Assembly (NCBI GenBank): GCA_035650255.1 | Contig: DASRIA010000017.1 | Coordinates: 1-64,000 of the forward strand | DNA: 64,000 bases | Source of the DNA: DASRIA01 sp035650255 | Lineage (GTDB): Bacteria; Actinomycetota; Thermoleophilia; Solirubrobacterales; JBBDJG01 | Direction of reading: 5' to 3' | In this document: piece after piece, positions 39,697 through 47,271 of the stretch | How the letters are laid out: each line of letters opens with the position of its first letter | How positions within the stretch are numbered: the stretch's first letter is position 1 | Made by a program: the position numbers and the translations under genes | Notes under the pieces: model-generated | What the model was told of the DNA's origin: nothing | Seen by the model: the letters and a program-made list of their open reading frames with translations, nothing else | Database searches by the model: none

Positions 39697-40080
39697 CTAC
39701 TCGATCTGCAGCGGCGGGGCCTGCGCCGGCTGCTGCGCCGCGGGGGTCTCTGGGCGGGCGGGCTGCTCGACGCCGAGCGTCTCCGCAAGCTCACCCGACT
39801 CGAACATCTCGGTGACGATGTCGCAGCCGCCGACCAGCTCGCCGTTCACGAACAGCTGCGGGATCGTCGGCCAGCCGGACAGCCCGGAGAGCTCCTCGCG
39901 AATGCGCGGGTCCGGGAGGATGTCCATCGCCGAGTAGTCGGCGCCGGACGCGTTCAGGATCTGGGTGACGCGCGCGGAGAACCCGCAGCGCGGCGCGTCG
40001 GGAGTGCCCTTCATGAAGAGCATCACGTGCTCCTCTTCGATGGCGCGCTTCAGCTCCGCGCGAATCTCTTCGTTGTTCAT
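39697..40080 (-). CDS. grxD: Monothiol glutaredoxin (Grx4/GrxD type)
   Basis: A 127-residue monothiol glutaredoxin. MLFMKGTPDAPRCGFSARVT carries the CGFS active site, and ILPDPRIREELSGLSGWPTI with PQLFVNGELVGGCDIVTEMF supplies the cis-Pro and GG glutathione-binding segments. A Pro/Ala/Gln-rich tail of about 20 residues is unusual. CGFS glutaredoxins bind a bridging [2Fe-2S] cluster and partner with BolA. Here bolA lies directly upstream and the two overlap as ATGA, the strongest form of operon link. A strong functional pair for cluster trafficking. Confidence 0.92.
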   Translation of the reverse strand: MNNEEIRAELKRAIEEEHVMLFMKGTPDAPRCGFSARVTQILNASGADYSAMDILPDPRIREELSGLSGWPTIPQLFVNGELVGGCDIVTEMFESGELAETLGVEQPARPETPAAQQPAQAPPLQIE

Positions 40081-40490
40081 CTCGCACCTTCCGTTCGCTG
40101 TTCAGAGCCCACGTCATTCCCGGCTAAGGGAGTCGTGCGCTGTTCAGAGCTCCCGTCATTCCCGGCTGCTTCAGAGCTCCCGTCATTCCCGGCTAAGGGA
40201 ATCGTGCGCTGTTCAGAGCTCCCGTCATTCCCGACTGCTTCAGAGCTCCCGTCATTCCCGCCTAAGGGAATGACGGTTTTTATAGAGAGGGCGTGGATGG
40301 GCCCCCCGATCTCGCCTTCGAATATGGAGTAGACGAGCTTGTGCTGCTCCAGCCTGGACAGGCCCGCGAAGCCGTCGTAGACGACCTCGGCCCGCAGGTG
40401 GTCGCCGCCGCCGGTCAGGTCGGTCACGTCAGCGGTGGACCCGGGCAGCGCCTGCTCGATCCGCTCCTTCACTTCCTCGAGAGGAGGCAT
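40077..40490 (-). CDS. bolA: BolA-family protein with a C-terminal tandem-repeat extension
   Basis: A 137-residue protein. Residues 1-75 are a complete BolA domain: MPPLEEVKERIEQALPG, HLRAEVVYDGFAGLSRLEQH, KLVYSIFEGEIGGPIHALSI. BolA proteins bind a [2Fe-2S] cluster together with monothiol glutaredoxin. Residues 76-137 are not BolA. They are a translated tandem repeat, two full 23-residue units (PLxGNDGSSEAxGNDGSSEQRTx) and one partial unit. A normal BolA would stop near residue 75-80. The extension runs exactly to the ATGA overlap with the glutaredoxin gene, so coupling is preserved. A TACACT hexamer six nt before the ATG suggests a leaderless mRNA. Confidence 0.88.
   Translation of the reverse strand: MPPLEEVKERIEQALPGSTADVTDLTGGGDHLRAEVVYDGFAGLSRLEQHKLVYSIFEGEIGGPIHALSIKTVIPLGGNDGSSEAVGNDGSSEQRTIPLAGNDGSSEAAGNDGSSEQRTTPLAGNDVGSEQRTEGAR
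40092..40268 (-). repeat. 69-bp tandem repeat inside bolA
   Basis: Read on the minus strand, units begin at CCCTTA at 40268, 40199 and 40130, an exact 69-bp period. Two units are complete and the third is cut short. Each holds two GGGAATGACGGGAGCTCTGA blocks. 69 is divisible by three, so every unit stays in frame. The first unit joins an 11-bp inverted repeat (CCGTCATTCCC/GGGAATGACGG) followed by TTTTT on the plus strand. Confidence 0.85.
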
Positions 40491-40496
40491 GCCCTC

Positions 40497-40502
40497 AGTG
40501 TA
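40497..40502 (-). promoter_or_regulatory. bolA: -10 element of bolA (leaderless)
   Basis: TACACT on the minus strand ends six nt before the bolA ATG, within the 20-nt gap after the HD gene. bolA-grxD may therefore be transcribed separately from the HD gene. Confidence 0.38.
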
Positions 40503-40510
40503 GACAGGCG

Positions 40511-41326
40511 TCAGATGCGGAAGACCGGCACGAGCCGCTTCTCGTGCTCGGCGTCGATCCGCGCCACGACCTCGATCTGCTCCTCGAGGCCCGAGCCGCG
40601 CAGCTTGGTCGCGAGCAGCTCGTCCACCTGGAAGATGCCGGACGAGTTGTTCATGTCGATCTCGATCCGCACGGCCTTCTCCTCTCCCGCCTCGATCTTG
40701 ACGGCCTCGATCGCCGCCGCAGAGAGCGAGTGGATGTTCGGCCGCCCGGACTCGAACGGCAGCCGTGAGCGGCCTTCGGCCATGTCCAGCGCGTCGGCGA
40801 CGCGCACGATCCCGGCCTCGACGGTGAACGGATCGCCGCGGCGGCGGTGGGCGATGATCGCGTGCATCGCCTCGGCGGCGAGCACCGACCGCTCCGGCTC
40901 GTCGTAGGCGCCGGCGAGCAGCGTTTCCAGCTTGTCGGCCGCCAGGAACAGGCTGTACGCCTCGTGGTCGGTGCGGTGGATCGACATTCCCACGTCATGC
41001 AGCAGGCAACCGGCTGCGATCACGACCTCCGCGTCCTGGGCGCGCATGCCGTGAATGCGGACCGTGTCGGGCTCGAGGCCCCGCCGGTGCAGCAGCCGGA
41101 ACAGCCGCAGCGCGATGTTGGTCACGATCTGGATGTGGATCCAGGAGTGGTCGGACATGCCGAGCCGGTTCGCGTTGGCCTGTGCGACGTGCCACCACGC
41201 CTTCAGCTGCTCGTCGGAGTTGGCGGCGCCCAGGAAGTCCTCGAGGCAGCGGTTGCCACGCGTGGGGACCTTGATGCGCATCGACTCGACGGCATCGCGC
41301 ACAGTGGTCGACCTCGGTCGCGCCAT
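40511..41326 (-). CDS. HD-domain phosphohydrolase
   Basis: A 271-residue HD-superfamily protein. DHSWIHIQIVTNIALRLFRL supplies the first His. AGCLLHDVGMSIHRTDHEAY is the HD dyad, AMHAIIAHRRRGDP a further His, and AGIVRVADALDMAEGRSRLP the final Asp. The C-terminal 90 residues look like a small regulatory domain (SLSAAAIEAVKIEAGEEKAV ... EEQIEVVARIDAEHEKRLVP). HD proteins cleave phosphoester bonds of nucleotides or cyclic nucleotides; the exact substrate is open. A TAACTT hexamer six nt before the ATG fits leaderless translation. It heads the run with bolA, grxD and DUF2203. Confidence 0.84.
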   Translation of the reverse strand: MARPRSTTVRDAVESMRIKVPTRGNRCLEDFLGAANSDEQLKAWWHVAQANANRLGMSDHSWIHIQIVTNIALRLFRLLHRRGLEPDTVRIHGMRAQDAEVVIAAGCLLHDVGMSIHRTDHEAYSLFLAADKLETLLAGAYDEPERSVLAAEAMHAIIAHRRRGDPFTVEAGIVRVADALDMAEGRSRLPFESGRPNIHSLSAAAIEAVKIEAGEEKAVRIEIDMNNSSGIFQVDELLATKLRGSGLEEQIEVVARIDAEHEKRLVPVFRI

Positions 41327-41332
41327 GCGCCA

Positions 41333-41338
41333 AAGTTA
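41333..41338 (-). promoter_or_regulatory. -10 element of the HD-domain gene (leaderless)
   Basis: TAACTT on the minus strand ends six nt before the ATG at 41326. No Shine-Dalgarno sequence. Confidence 0.35.
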
Positions 41339-41376
41339 TTCGGCTGCCCGGCGGCTACGGCCGGGGCGGCGTGGTG

Positions 41377-41910
41377 CTACTCGGGACCGCCCGCCGCCGG
41401 AGGCGCGAGCGGGTCGGCGTGGTCGCCACCGGGCTTCTCACGCGCGATGTATTCCTCGAGGGTCATCGGGAAGTCGCGCACGCGCTCGGCCACGTCGAGC
41501 AGCTCGGTCATCGTGGCCTCCTCCTCGACCTGCTCCTTCAGGAACCACTGCACGAACTGCTCGCTGAGATAGTCGCCCTCCTCGCGGGCGACGGCGAACA
41601 GCTCGCTGATCTGCGCGCTGACGGTGCGCTCCTGCTCGAGCGCCATCTTGATCGGAGCGATGTGGTCGGTCCAGGAGGTGGTCGGCGCGCCGATCTCGCG
41701 CAGCCGCACGGGCGCGTCGGTGTCGAGCAGATACTTGATCATCATCATCGCGTGGCCGCGCTCCTCGACCGCCTGCGCGTAGAAAAAGCGCGCCAGCTGC
41801 GGGAGGGTCTGGGACTCGTAGTGGGCGGCGATCGCGACGTACTGATGAGACGCCGCGAGCTCGTTCGCGACCTGGTCGTTCAGTGCCTGTACGAAGCGTT
41901 CAGCGGGCAT
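41377..41910 (-). CDS. Ferritin
   Basis: A 177-residue ferritin with the diiron ligands in place: Glu in QVANELAASHQYVAIAAHYE, the ExxH in FFYAQAVEERGHAMMMIKYL, and Glu/Gln in the later helices (FAVAREEGDYLSEQFVQWFL, KEQVEEEATMTELLDVAERV). It forms a 24-subunit iron store with ferroxidase activity. The last 25 residues are Pro/Gly-rich. AAGGAG close to the ATG sets the start. It lies downstream of the repeat block after the FMN oxidase gene and upstream of the HD-BolA-glutaredoxin group, fitting an iron theme. Confidence 0.92.
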   Translation of the reverse strand: MPAERFVQALNDQVANELAASHQYVAIAAHYESQTLPQLARFFYAQAVEERGHAMMMIKYLLDTDAPVRLREIGAPTTSWTDHIAPIKMALEQERTVSAQISELFAVAREEGDYLSEQFVQWFLKEQVEEEATMTELLDVAERVRDFPMTLEEYIAREKPGGDHADPLAPPAAGGPE

Positions 41911-41945
41911 TCGTCTCCTTGGTCGAAGTTCGCCTGGAGCGTACA

Positions 41946-42131
41946 GAACGAAAGAGGGGCCCGATCGGCCCCTGTTCGAATCTGAAGTCTGTCTCTCTGT
42001 ATCTAGTAGCGGTAACCCATCGTGTCCCCCGTGTGGTCGTCGATTACGACCACCAGACGGGGGTGAGAGCCGAGAATCGCCGCGCTGTGGTGCATAGGGG
42101 TCGCTATGCGACCCCAATCGACCACGGTGGC
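41946..42131 (+). repeat. Composite repeat, left copy (includes 62-nt palindromic repeat copy B)
   Basis: From 41946 a stretch of about 120 bp (hairpin AGGGGCC/GGCCCCT, a TCTGTCTCTCTGTATCTAGT segment, and a GTGGTCGTC/GACGACCAC-type palindrome inside CCCCCGT ... ACGGGGG) is followed by the 62-nt palindromic repeat at 42070-42131. Nearly the same series occurs inverted at 56243-56480. It fills the gap between the FMN oxidase and ferritin genes. The AGGGGCC hairpin with TCTTTC on the minus strand could terminate the oxidase transcript. Confidence 0.75.
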
Positions 42132-42145
42132 TCGAAACGAGGGGA

Positions 42146-43279
42146 TCACCGCCCGGGCGGAGCAGCGCGCACGTGGGTGCGGTTCAGCGCGTCCGGCGCT
42201 GCGGCGCCCGTCAGGACCATCGCGAGCTCGATCTCCTCGCGCAGCAGCTCCAGCACCTCGCGGGCGCCCTGTTCGCCGCGGGCCGCGAGGCCCCACAGTG
42301 GAGCGCGCCCGGCGAGCACCGCCCGCGCGCCCAGGGCAAGCGCCTTGACGACGTCGGCGCCGCGGCGGATCCCGCCGTCGACCAGCACCTCGATGCGTCC
42401 CTCCACGGCGTCGGCGACTTCCGGCAGCGCGTCGATCGTGGCCGTGGCGCCGTCGAGCTGGCGTCCCCCGTGGTTCGAGACGACGACGCCGGCGGCGCCG
42501 TGGTCGACCGCGAGCGCCGCGTCCTCTGCCGTCAGGATGCCCTTCACGAGCACCGGCAGGTTGCAGTCGGAGACCAGCTCCTCGAGGTCGTCCCAGGTGA
42601 CCGCCGGATCCATCAGGGAGAACATGTCGGCGGGAGTGCCGCCGGTGGGCTTGCCGGCCGCCGCCGCGAAGCTCGGCACGGTCACCTCCGCCGGGATCAC
42701 GAAGCCCGTGCGCAGGTCGCGCTCGCGGCGTCCCAGCCGGGGCACGTCCACGGTCAGCGCGATCGCCTCGAAGCCCGCCTCCTCGGCCTGCTCGATCAAT
42801 GCGCGAGTGACACCGCGGTCCCTGAAGATGTAAAGCTGGAACCAGCGCCGCGCGCCCGGTGCCGCGGCCGCGATCTCGGCCGGCGTCGCGGTGGCGAGGG
42901 TCGAGAGCACCATCACCGTTCCGGCGGCCGCAGCGGCGCGCGCCATGCCGGGCTCCCCGTCGGGATGGGCCATCCGCTGGAAGGCCACCGGCGCCACCAC
43001 CAGCGGCATCGAGACCTCCGCGCCCAGCACCGTGGCAGCCGTCGTGGCGGCGCTCACGTCGACGAGCGCCCGCGGCCGCAGCTGCCACCGGCGGTAGGCG
43101 GCCACGTTGTCGTCGAGTGTCCGCTCGTCGCCCGCCCCCCCGGCGAAATACCCATATGCGCCCGGCTCGAGCCGCTCCCGCGCGATCCGCTCGTAGTCGG
43201 CGACGTTGCACGGCTCGACCGGCAGCCCCTCGACCGCCGCTGCCGCCTGATCCAAACCGCCCGCCACGTCAGGGAACAT
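42146..43279 (-). CDS. FMN-dependent alpha-hydroxy-acid oxidase/dehydrogenase
   Basis: A 377-residue enzyme of the lactate/glycolate oxidase family. YGYFAGGAGDERTLDDNVAA is the family start. MPLVVAPVAFQRMAHPDGEP binds FMN, RRWFQLYIFRDRGVTRALIE follows, and GAAGVVVSNHGGRQLDGATA contains the catalytic His with the substrate Arg nearby. IEVLVDGGIRRGADVVKALA and LGARAVLAGRAPLWGLAARG are the phosphate-binding strands. It oxidises a 2-hydroxy acid to the 2-oxo acid. The ATG at 43279 is only seven nt from a divergent GTG; a shorter start near PVEPCNVADYERIARERL is possible. Confidence 0.88.
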   Translation of the reverse strand: MFPDVAGGLDQAAAAVEGLPVEPCNVADYERIARERLEPGAYGYFAGGAGDERTLDDNVAAYRRWQLRPRALVDVSAATTAATVLGAEVSMPLVVAPVAFQRMAHPDGEPGMARAAAAAGTVMVLSTLATATPAEIAAAAPGARRWFQLYIFRDRGVTRALIEQAEEAGFEAIALTVDVPRLGRRERDLRTGFVIPAEVTVPSFAAAAGKPTGGTPADMFSLMDPAVTWDDLEELVSDCNLPVLVKGILTAEDAALAVDHGAAGVVVSNHGGRQLDGATATIDALPEVADAVEGRIEVLVDGGIRRGADVVKALALGARAVLAGRAPLWGLAARGEQGAREVLELLREEIELAMVLTGAAAPDALNRTHVRAAPPGR

Positions 43280-43286
43280 AACGAGC

Positions 43287-43505
43287 GTGAGCACGGGGCA
43301 GCCTGGGGAACGAGAGCGCGCCATCGGCCTGCTCGTGATCGGACTGGTCCTCGCGCTGGCGACGCCCTTCCTGCTGCCCACGGGGCTGGGCGCGATCGTG
43401 GTCAGCGTGATGCTCGTGCGGCGCGGCTACAACAACTTCGCGCTGATCGTGCTGCTGCCCGCGGTCTTCGCCCTGGTGTTCGTCACTCTCACTCTGTTCG
43501 AGTGA
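43287..43505 (+). CDS. Small two-helix membrane protein
   Basis: A 72-residue hydrophobic protein: a polar N-terminus (STGQPGERERA) and two transmembrane helices (IGLLVIGLVLALATPFLLPT and FALIVLLPAVFALVFVTLTL) joined by a short basic loop (LVRRGYNN). No family recognised. The GTG start is seven nt from the divergent oxidase ATG. The last 17 bp overlap the convergent GNAT gene. Its compact fit between two firm genes and clean helices support it as real. Confidence 0.62.
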   Translation: MSTGQPGERERAIGLLVIGLVLALATPFLLPTGLGAIVVSVMLVRRGYNNFALIVLLPAVFALVFVTLTLFE

Positions 43506-44265
43506 GGCTTCGCCGCTCCCACATCTGCAGCGCGCCGAGGTCGCGGTACCCGAGCTTGGCGTAGACCGGATAGCCCATCTTGGTCGCCTGCAGGCTCGTC
43601 GTGACGGCGCCGCGGTCGCGGGCCTCGTGCAGCGCGAGCGCCATCAGGCGGGTGGCCAGCCCGCGGCCCTGTGCCTCGGGCGCAGTTGCGACGAACAGGA
43701 TGCAGGCATCGCCGCCGTGGTCATGGGTTCCGACGACGCTCGCGGCCTTCCCGTCGACGCGCGCGACGTGCAGCGTGACGCCCGGCAGGCTCCTCAGCGC
43801 CAGCGACATGTCGGGCGCGGTCCCGTAGGCGGCGTCGTTCAGCTCGGCCATCTGCGACACGGACGGAGCGGGGTCGAGGTCGAGGTCGTGAGGGCGCGGT
43901 GCGGCGAGGTGACGCAGCTCCATCGACATGGCCGCCGGGTCGGCGTCGAGTCGGTGCCCCGCGTCTGCCAGCAGCGTGATGGCGCGCCGGTCGGCCTCCG
44001 GCGTCCACACGGTCCAGGCATTCACGCCGGCTTCCTCGTAGACCTCGGCCAGGCGGGGCAGGGCTCGCTCGAGGTCCTCCGGGGTGTCGTACGCGACGGA
44101 GTTGGGGACCGAGCGATGGGGCGTGGCCGGCACCACGGCCGCGACCACTCCTGCCAGCTCGACCACGCGCGCGCCCGGCGAGGCGCCTCCCATCAGGCGG
44201 CAGAACTCGCGCAGGTTCGCGTGCATGCGCGCAAAGAGCTCGGAGTCGTCCACGGCAGGCGGCAC
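43489..44265 (-). CDS. GNAT-family N-acetyltransferase
   Basis: A 258-residue protein whose C-terminal half is a GNAT domain. ACILFVATAPEAQGRGLATR is motif A with the acetyl-CoA loop (Q-x-x-G-x-G/A), followed by LMALALHEARDRGAVTTSLQ and YPVYAKLGYRDLGALQMWE, the usual last strands. The N-terminal 110 residues are a second, degenerate GNAT-like or helical region (NSVAYDTPEDLERALPRLAE, AWTVWTPEADRRAITLLADA), as in tandem GNAT proteins. The substrate is unknown. GTG at 44265 is used, but GTG at 44253 is equally possible. The 3' end overlaps the small membrane gene. Confidence 0.82.
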   Translation of the reverse strand: MPPAVDDSELFARMHANLREFCRLMGGASPGARVVELAGVVAAVVPATPHRSVPNSVAYDTPEDLERALPRLAEVYEEAGVNAWTVWTPEADRRAITLLADAGHRLDADPAAMSMELRHLAAPRPHDLDLDPAPSVSQMAELNDAAYGTAPDMSLALRSLPGVTLHVARVDGKAASVVGTHDHGGDACILFVATAPEAQGRGLATRLMALALHEARDRGAVTTSLQATKMGYPVYAKLGYRDLGALQMWERRSLTRTE

Positions 44266-44373
44266 TCTAGATGCGTGGCCCGTGACCCGGCGGGGCGGGA
44301 GAAACCTTCAAGTCCCGCCCGCCTGGCGTCGATGAGAAGGGGGAGTCGTCCCGGCGACGACCAGGGCCACGCG

Positions 44374-44973
44374 ATGACACCTGTCTACATAGCTGCGGGC
44401 GCCGTGCTGCTCCTCGTCCTGTGGGGAGTCCTCACCTACAACGCGCTCGTGCGGTCGCGGAACCGGGTCGACCAGGCCTGGAGCGGCGTGGACGTGCAGC
44501 TCAAGCGGCGCCGCGACCTGGTGCAGAACCTGTTCACGGTGGTCGAGGCCTCCGCCGCTCATGAGCGCGAGACTCTCACCGAGCTGGCCGACGCGCGCAC
44601 GGATGCCGTGGCGGCGAGCAGCCGGGTGTGGCGCGAGAGATGCGAACGCCGCCTGACCGGCGCGCTCGTGGCGCTGGCCGTGGCCGTCGAGGCGTACCCC
44701 GAGCTGCGCACCTCCGACGCCTACCAGGAGCTGCAGCGCCAGCTCGCCGGCGTCGAGGACGACATCGTGGGCGCGCGCCGCATCTTCAACTCGAACGTGC
44801 AGCGGTTCAACGATCTCGTGCAGACGTTCCCCGCGTCGTTCGTTGCGCGATTCGGCTCCTTCACACCCCGCCAGTACTTCGACGTCGAGACGTCGGCCGA
44901 GCGCGCCGTGCCGGACGCGGCGACACAGCCGCCGGCCGAGAACAGGTTCGCCGGCGGCGCTGCCGCCGCATGA
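44374..44973 (+). CDS. lemA: LemA family protein
   Basis: A 199-residue LemA protein. The N-terminal helix VYIAAGAVLLLVLWGVLTYN anchors it, followed by the family signature LVRSRNRVDQAWSGVDVQLK and RRRDLVQNLFTVVEASAAHE. The C-terminal IFNSNVQRFNDLVQTFPASF and FTPRQYFDVE are also typical. The coiled-coil body faces the outside or cytoplasm depending on topology; function is unknown, with links to envelope stress. The stop overlaps the next gene as ATGA, so the two are coupled. Confidence 0.9.
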   Translation: MTPVYIAAGAVLLLVLWGVLTYNALVRSRNRVDQAWSGVDVQLKRRRDLVQNLFTVVEASAAHERETLTELADARTDAVAASSRVWRERCERRLTGALVALAVAVEAYPELRTSDAYQELQRQLAGVEDDIVGARRIFNSNVQRFNDLVQTFPASFVARFGSFTPRQYFDVETSAERAVPDAATQPPAENRFAGGAAAA

Positions 44974-45830
44974 CGGCAACACCCGCGCCGCCGCGCGTCG
45001 ACGCGGACTCGACGCGCCGCGTGCACCTGCGCCGCATGCTGCGCGGCCGCGGAGTCGTCTACACGCTGGCGGTCGGCGCTGTCGCCGCGCTTGTGTTCGG
45101 AGCCTGGCTCGGAAAGCCGCTCGTGATGCTGGGCGGCCCGCTGCTCGTCGCGGTGCTGGTCCTGGCCGGCTGCTTCCTGCTCGCCGACCGGCGCTCCGAG
45201 ACCGAGTTCTTCCTCAGCTTCGCCCGCGCGCGCGGGCTCACGTACGTCGGGCGGACCGAGCTGCTGCAGCTGACGCCGCTGCTGGGGGCCGGCGACCGGC
45301 GCGAATGCCTGCACTGGATGCAGGGCCCGCTCGGGGAGAGCCTGCCGCAGTGCGGCCTGGGCCACTACCTGTTCCACGTGCGCCGGGGATCGGGTCGCAG
45401 CGAGAGCTGGACGTCGCACGACTTCACGATCTGCGTGGTCGACATCGAGGCGGGGATCGCCATGTACCCGGGTGTGTTCGTGGCCCGCCGGGCCGGGCTG
45501 GTGGACCGGCTCGGCAGCGGGCGGTGGCTGGACACGGACCGCTGCCGCCGGGTGGAGCTCGAGAGCGAAGCCCTCTACGAGCGGTCCGAGCTGTGGGTCG
45601 ACCGCTCGCAGGACGACGTGCGCCTGCTGCGGCTCTTGTCGCCGGCGTTCGTCGCCTGGCTGGCGGAGCATCCGCTGCACCCGTGCTTCGAGTACCGCGC
45701 CGGCACACTGGTGGTCTATCTGGAGCGCCGGCTCGAGGACGCCGGCCGCCTCGGGTGGCTGCTCGACGCGACCGCCGAGATCACCCAGCGCTTCCTGGCC
45801 GAGGTCGCCGAGCACAGCCGCGCCGCCTGA
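44970..45830 (+). CDS. LemA-coupled two-helix membrane protein of unknown function
   Basis: A 286-residue protein with two transmembrane helices after a basic N-terminus (VVYTLAVGAVAALVFGAWLG and MLGGPLLVAVLVLAGCFLLA). A soluble domain of about 200 residues follows, containing SETEFFLSFARARGLTYVGR, GHYLFHVRRG, HDFTICVVDIEAGIAMYPGV and FEYRAGTLVVYLERRLEDAG. The layout resembles DUF3137-like partners of LemA, although I do not claim family membership. Its start overlaps the lemA stop (ATGA), so the two probably act together at the membrane. Confidence 0.76.
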   Translation: MTATPAPPRVDADSTRRVHLRRMLRGRGVVYTLAVGAVAALVFGAWLGKPLVMLGGPLLVAVLVLAGCFLLADRRSETEFFLSFARARGLTYVGRTELLQLTPLLGAGDRRECLHWMQGPLGESLPQCGLGHYLFHVRRGSGRSESWTSHDFTICVVDIEAGIAMYPGVFVARRAGLVDRLGSGRWLDTDRCRRVELESEALYERSELWVDRSQDDVRLLRLLSPAFVAWLAEHPLHPCFEYRAGTLVVYLERRLEDAGRLGWLLDATAEITQRFLAEVAEHSRAA

Positions 45831-45844
45831 TCGCAGAGCGCTTG

Positions 45845-45850
45845 TAGTCT
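45845..45850 (+). promoter_or_regulatory. -10 element before the multi-helix membrane protein gene
   Basis: TAGTCT ends seven nt before the ATG at 45858, in the 27-nt gap after the LemA partner. It fits a leaderless start independent of lemA. Confidence 0.35.
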
Positions 45851-45857
45851 CAACCCG

Positions 45858-47120
45858 ATGGAGGCGTTCAGCGCTCGAGCGGTTGCCGAGTCGCAGCCGG
45901 GCGCGGCGGCGGCGCGTGAGATCGAGGTCGCCGGCCTCGCGCACGTCGCCACCGTGTCGTTCCTGGCATCGCGAGCGATCCCGTCGATCGGGTTCTGGGT
46001 CGCGCTTGCCGGCGGGGTGGCGCTCGCGCGCGCAGGGGCCCGCCGCGGCCTGCGGTGGGGCTACGGGGCGAGCTTCGCGGCCATGCTGCAGACGGTGGCG
46101 ATCATCGGCCCCGCGCGGCTGACGGTGCCGCTGACGCAGGCGATCACCGCGCCGCTGCTCGGCGTGCTGCACGCGCGGGGAGCGCCGGTCGCGTGGCAGA
46201 TGCTCGTCTGCGGGACGTTGAGGATGCTTCAGAACGGGCTCACCGCGGCGTTCGCGATCGTCGTGCTGACCGGAGTCGACGCGTACACGGAGTTCTACGA
46301 CCGGATCGCGAGGCTGGTCCCGCTCCTGCCCGAGGGTGGCACCGCGGCAGTCATCGCGACGGTCGCGAGCCTGCTCGCCTGGGCGGTGTTCGCAAGCGTG
46401 GTGCAGGTGCTCGTGTACCGCCGCGGGCTGCTGTCCTGGCCCACCGGGGAGGACCCGCTGCACGTGCACCCGCACGATGACGTCAACGATTTTCCCGAGC
46501 GCGGCCGCTATGACCCGCGGGCGGTGGTGCTGAGCGCGGCGATCGCTTTCGGGCTGCTCCTGGCGAGCATTTCCTGGCCGGTTCTGGCCGCGGTCGCCGC
46601 GTGGCTCTGCATCGCGGCGCTCACCGCGCGCGGTGACCGGTCGGTCGTGCCGGCCGGCGCGGGGCTGGCGGCGGTCCTCACGTTCGCGGTCTTCCTCGCG
46701 ACGATGGTCGGCGGGCTGGGCATCGAAGAGGCGCTTGCCCGCGCCACGCGCGCCGGGCTCCTGGTGCTGGTCGCGACCTGGTTGCGCGCGGCCGCCGGCG
46801 CGGTCGGGCTCCGCGAGGTCTCGCGGCGCGGCCTCGGCCGCCTGCGGCGCGTGCCCTCCGCACGGGAAGCGGCGCTGGTGATGGACGACCTCGGCACCGG
46901 GCGGCAGCTGTGGTCGGCGGCACGCTCGGTGCTGGACGCGCTGGGCTCCGTCGAGCGCCGCCCGGTCCCGATCCTCGACGCGGTGCTCGGCTGGGTGGCC
47001 GCGGAGTCCCGCCGCTTCCGCCCGGACGCCGCCGAGCCGCCGCTGCGCCTGCGCTTTCGTGCGGTGGACGCCGCGCTCGTGGCGCTGGCGGTCGCGCCCG
47101 GGGCGGCGTTGTTCGCCTGA
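45858..47120 (+). CDS. Multi-pass membrane protein of unknown function
   Basis: A 420-residue integral membrane protein with about eight hydrophobic helices, for example SIGFWVALAGGVALARAG, LTAAFAIVVLTGVDA, VIATVASLLAWAVFASVVQV, VVLSAAIAFGLLLASISWPV and VLTFAVFLATMVGGLGIEEA. A polar loop PLHVHPHDDVNDFPERGRYD sits near the middle, and the C-terminal 100 residues are mostly soluble and basic. No transporter or enzyme signature is recognised. It follows the LemA pair by 27 nt and has its own -10-like TAGTCT. Confidence 0.74.
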   Translation: MEAFSARAVAESQPGAAAAREIEVAGLAHVATVSFLASRAIPSIGFWVALAGGVALARAGARRGLRWGYGASFAAMLQTVAIIGPARLTVPLTQAITAPLLGVLHARGAPVAWQMLVCGTLRMLQNGLTAAFAIVVLTGVDAYTEFYDRIARLVPLLPEGGTAAVIATVASLLAWAVFASVVQVLVYRRGLLSWPTGEDPLHVHPHDDVNDFPERGRYDPRAVVLSAAIAFGLLLASISWPVLAAVAAWLCIAALTARGDRSVVPAGAGLAAVLTFAVFLATMVGGLGIEEALARATRAGLLVLVATWLRAAAGAVGLREVSRRGLGRLRRVPSAREAALVMDDLGTGRQLWSAARSVLDALGSVERRPVPILDAVLGWVAAESRRFRPDAAEPPLRLRFRAVDAALVALAVAPGAALFA

Positions 47121-47154
47121 CGCGCCGCGGCCGCGATCGACAGGTCGACAATCG

Positions 47155-47201
47155 AGGTGAGAGCGCTTGTGGTCGTACAGCAACCCCATCTGCAATCACC
47201 T
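47155..47201 (+). repeat. 47-nt nested-hairpin repeat, copy 2
   Basis: This is the same length as copy 1 (13471-13517) and agrees at about 40 of 47 positions, including AGGTGAGAGCG, TTG-GGTCGTAC and CATCTGC. In this copy the outer 3' arm is less perfect (GCAATCACCT). It sits in the 151-nt gap between the membrane protein gene and a convergent peptidase gene, where a 3' UTR or terminator role is possible. Confidence 0.6.
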
Positions 47202-47271
47202 GGGTCGGGAGCGGACCTCGCCATGGCGCCCACGGCACGCGGACCGCGCCGGCGCCCGCGGCACGCCGCGC

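Noticed and set aside
40092..40268. Tandem repeat considered as a CRISPR array
   Set aside because: Units are directly abutting with a 69-bp period and no unique spacers, the frame is coding, and no cas genes are present.
44721..47195. Minus-strand 824-codon frame opposite lemA and the membrane protein genes
   Set aside because: Composition is Arg/Gln/His-rich with no domains, and the plus-strand genes show helices, LemA signatures and coupled overlaps. It is a shadow frame.
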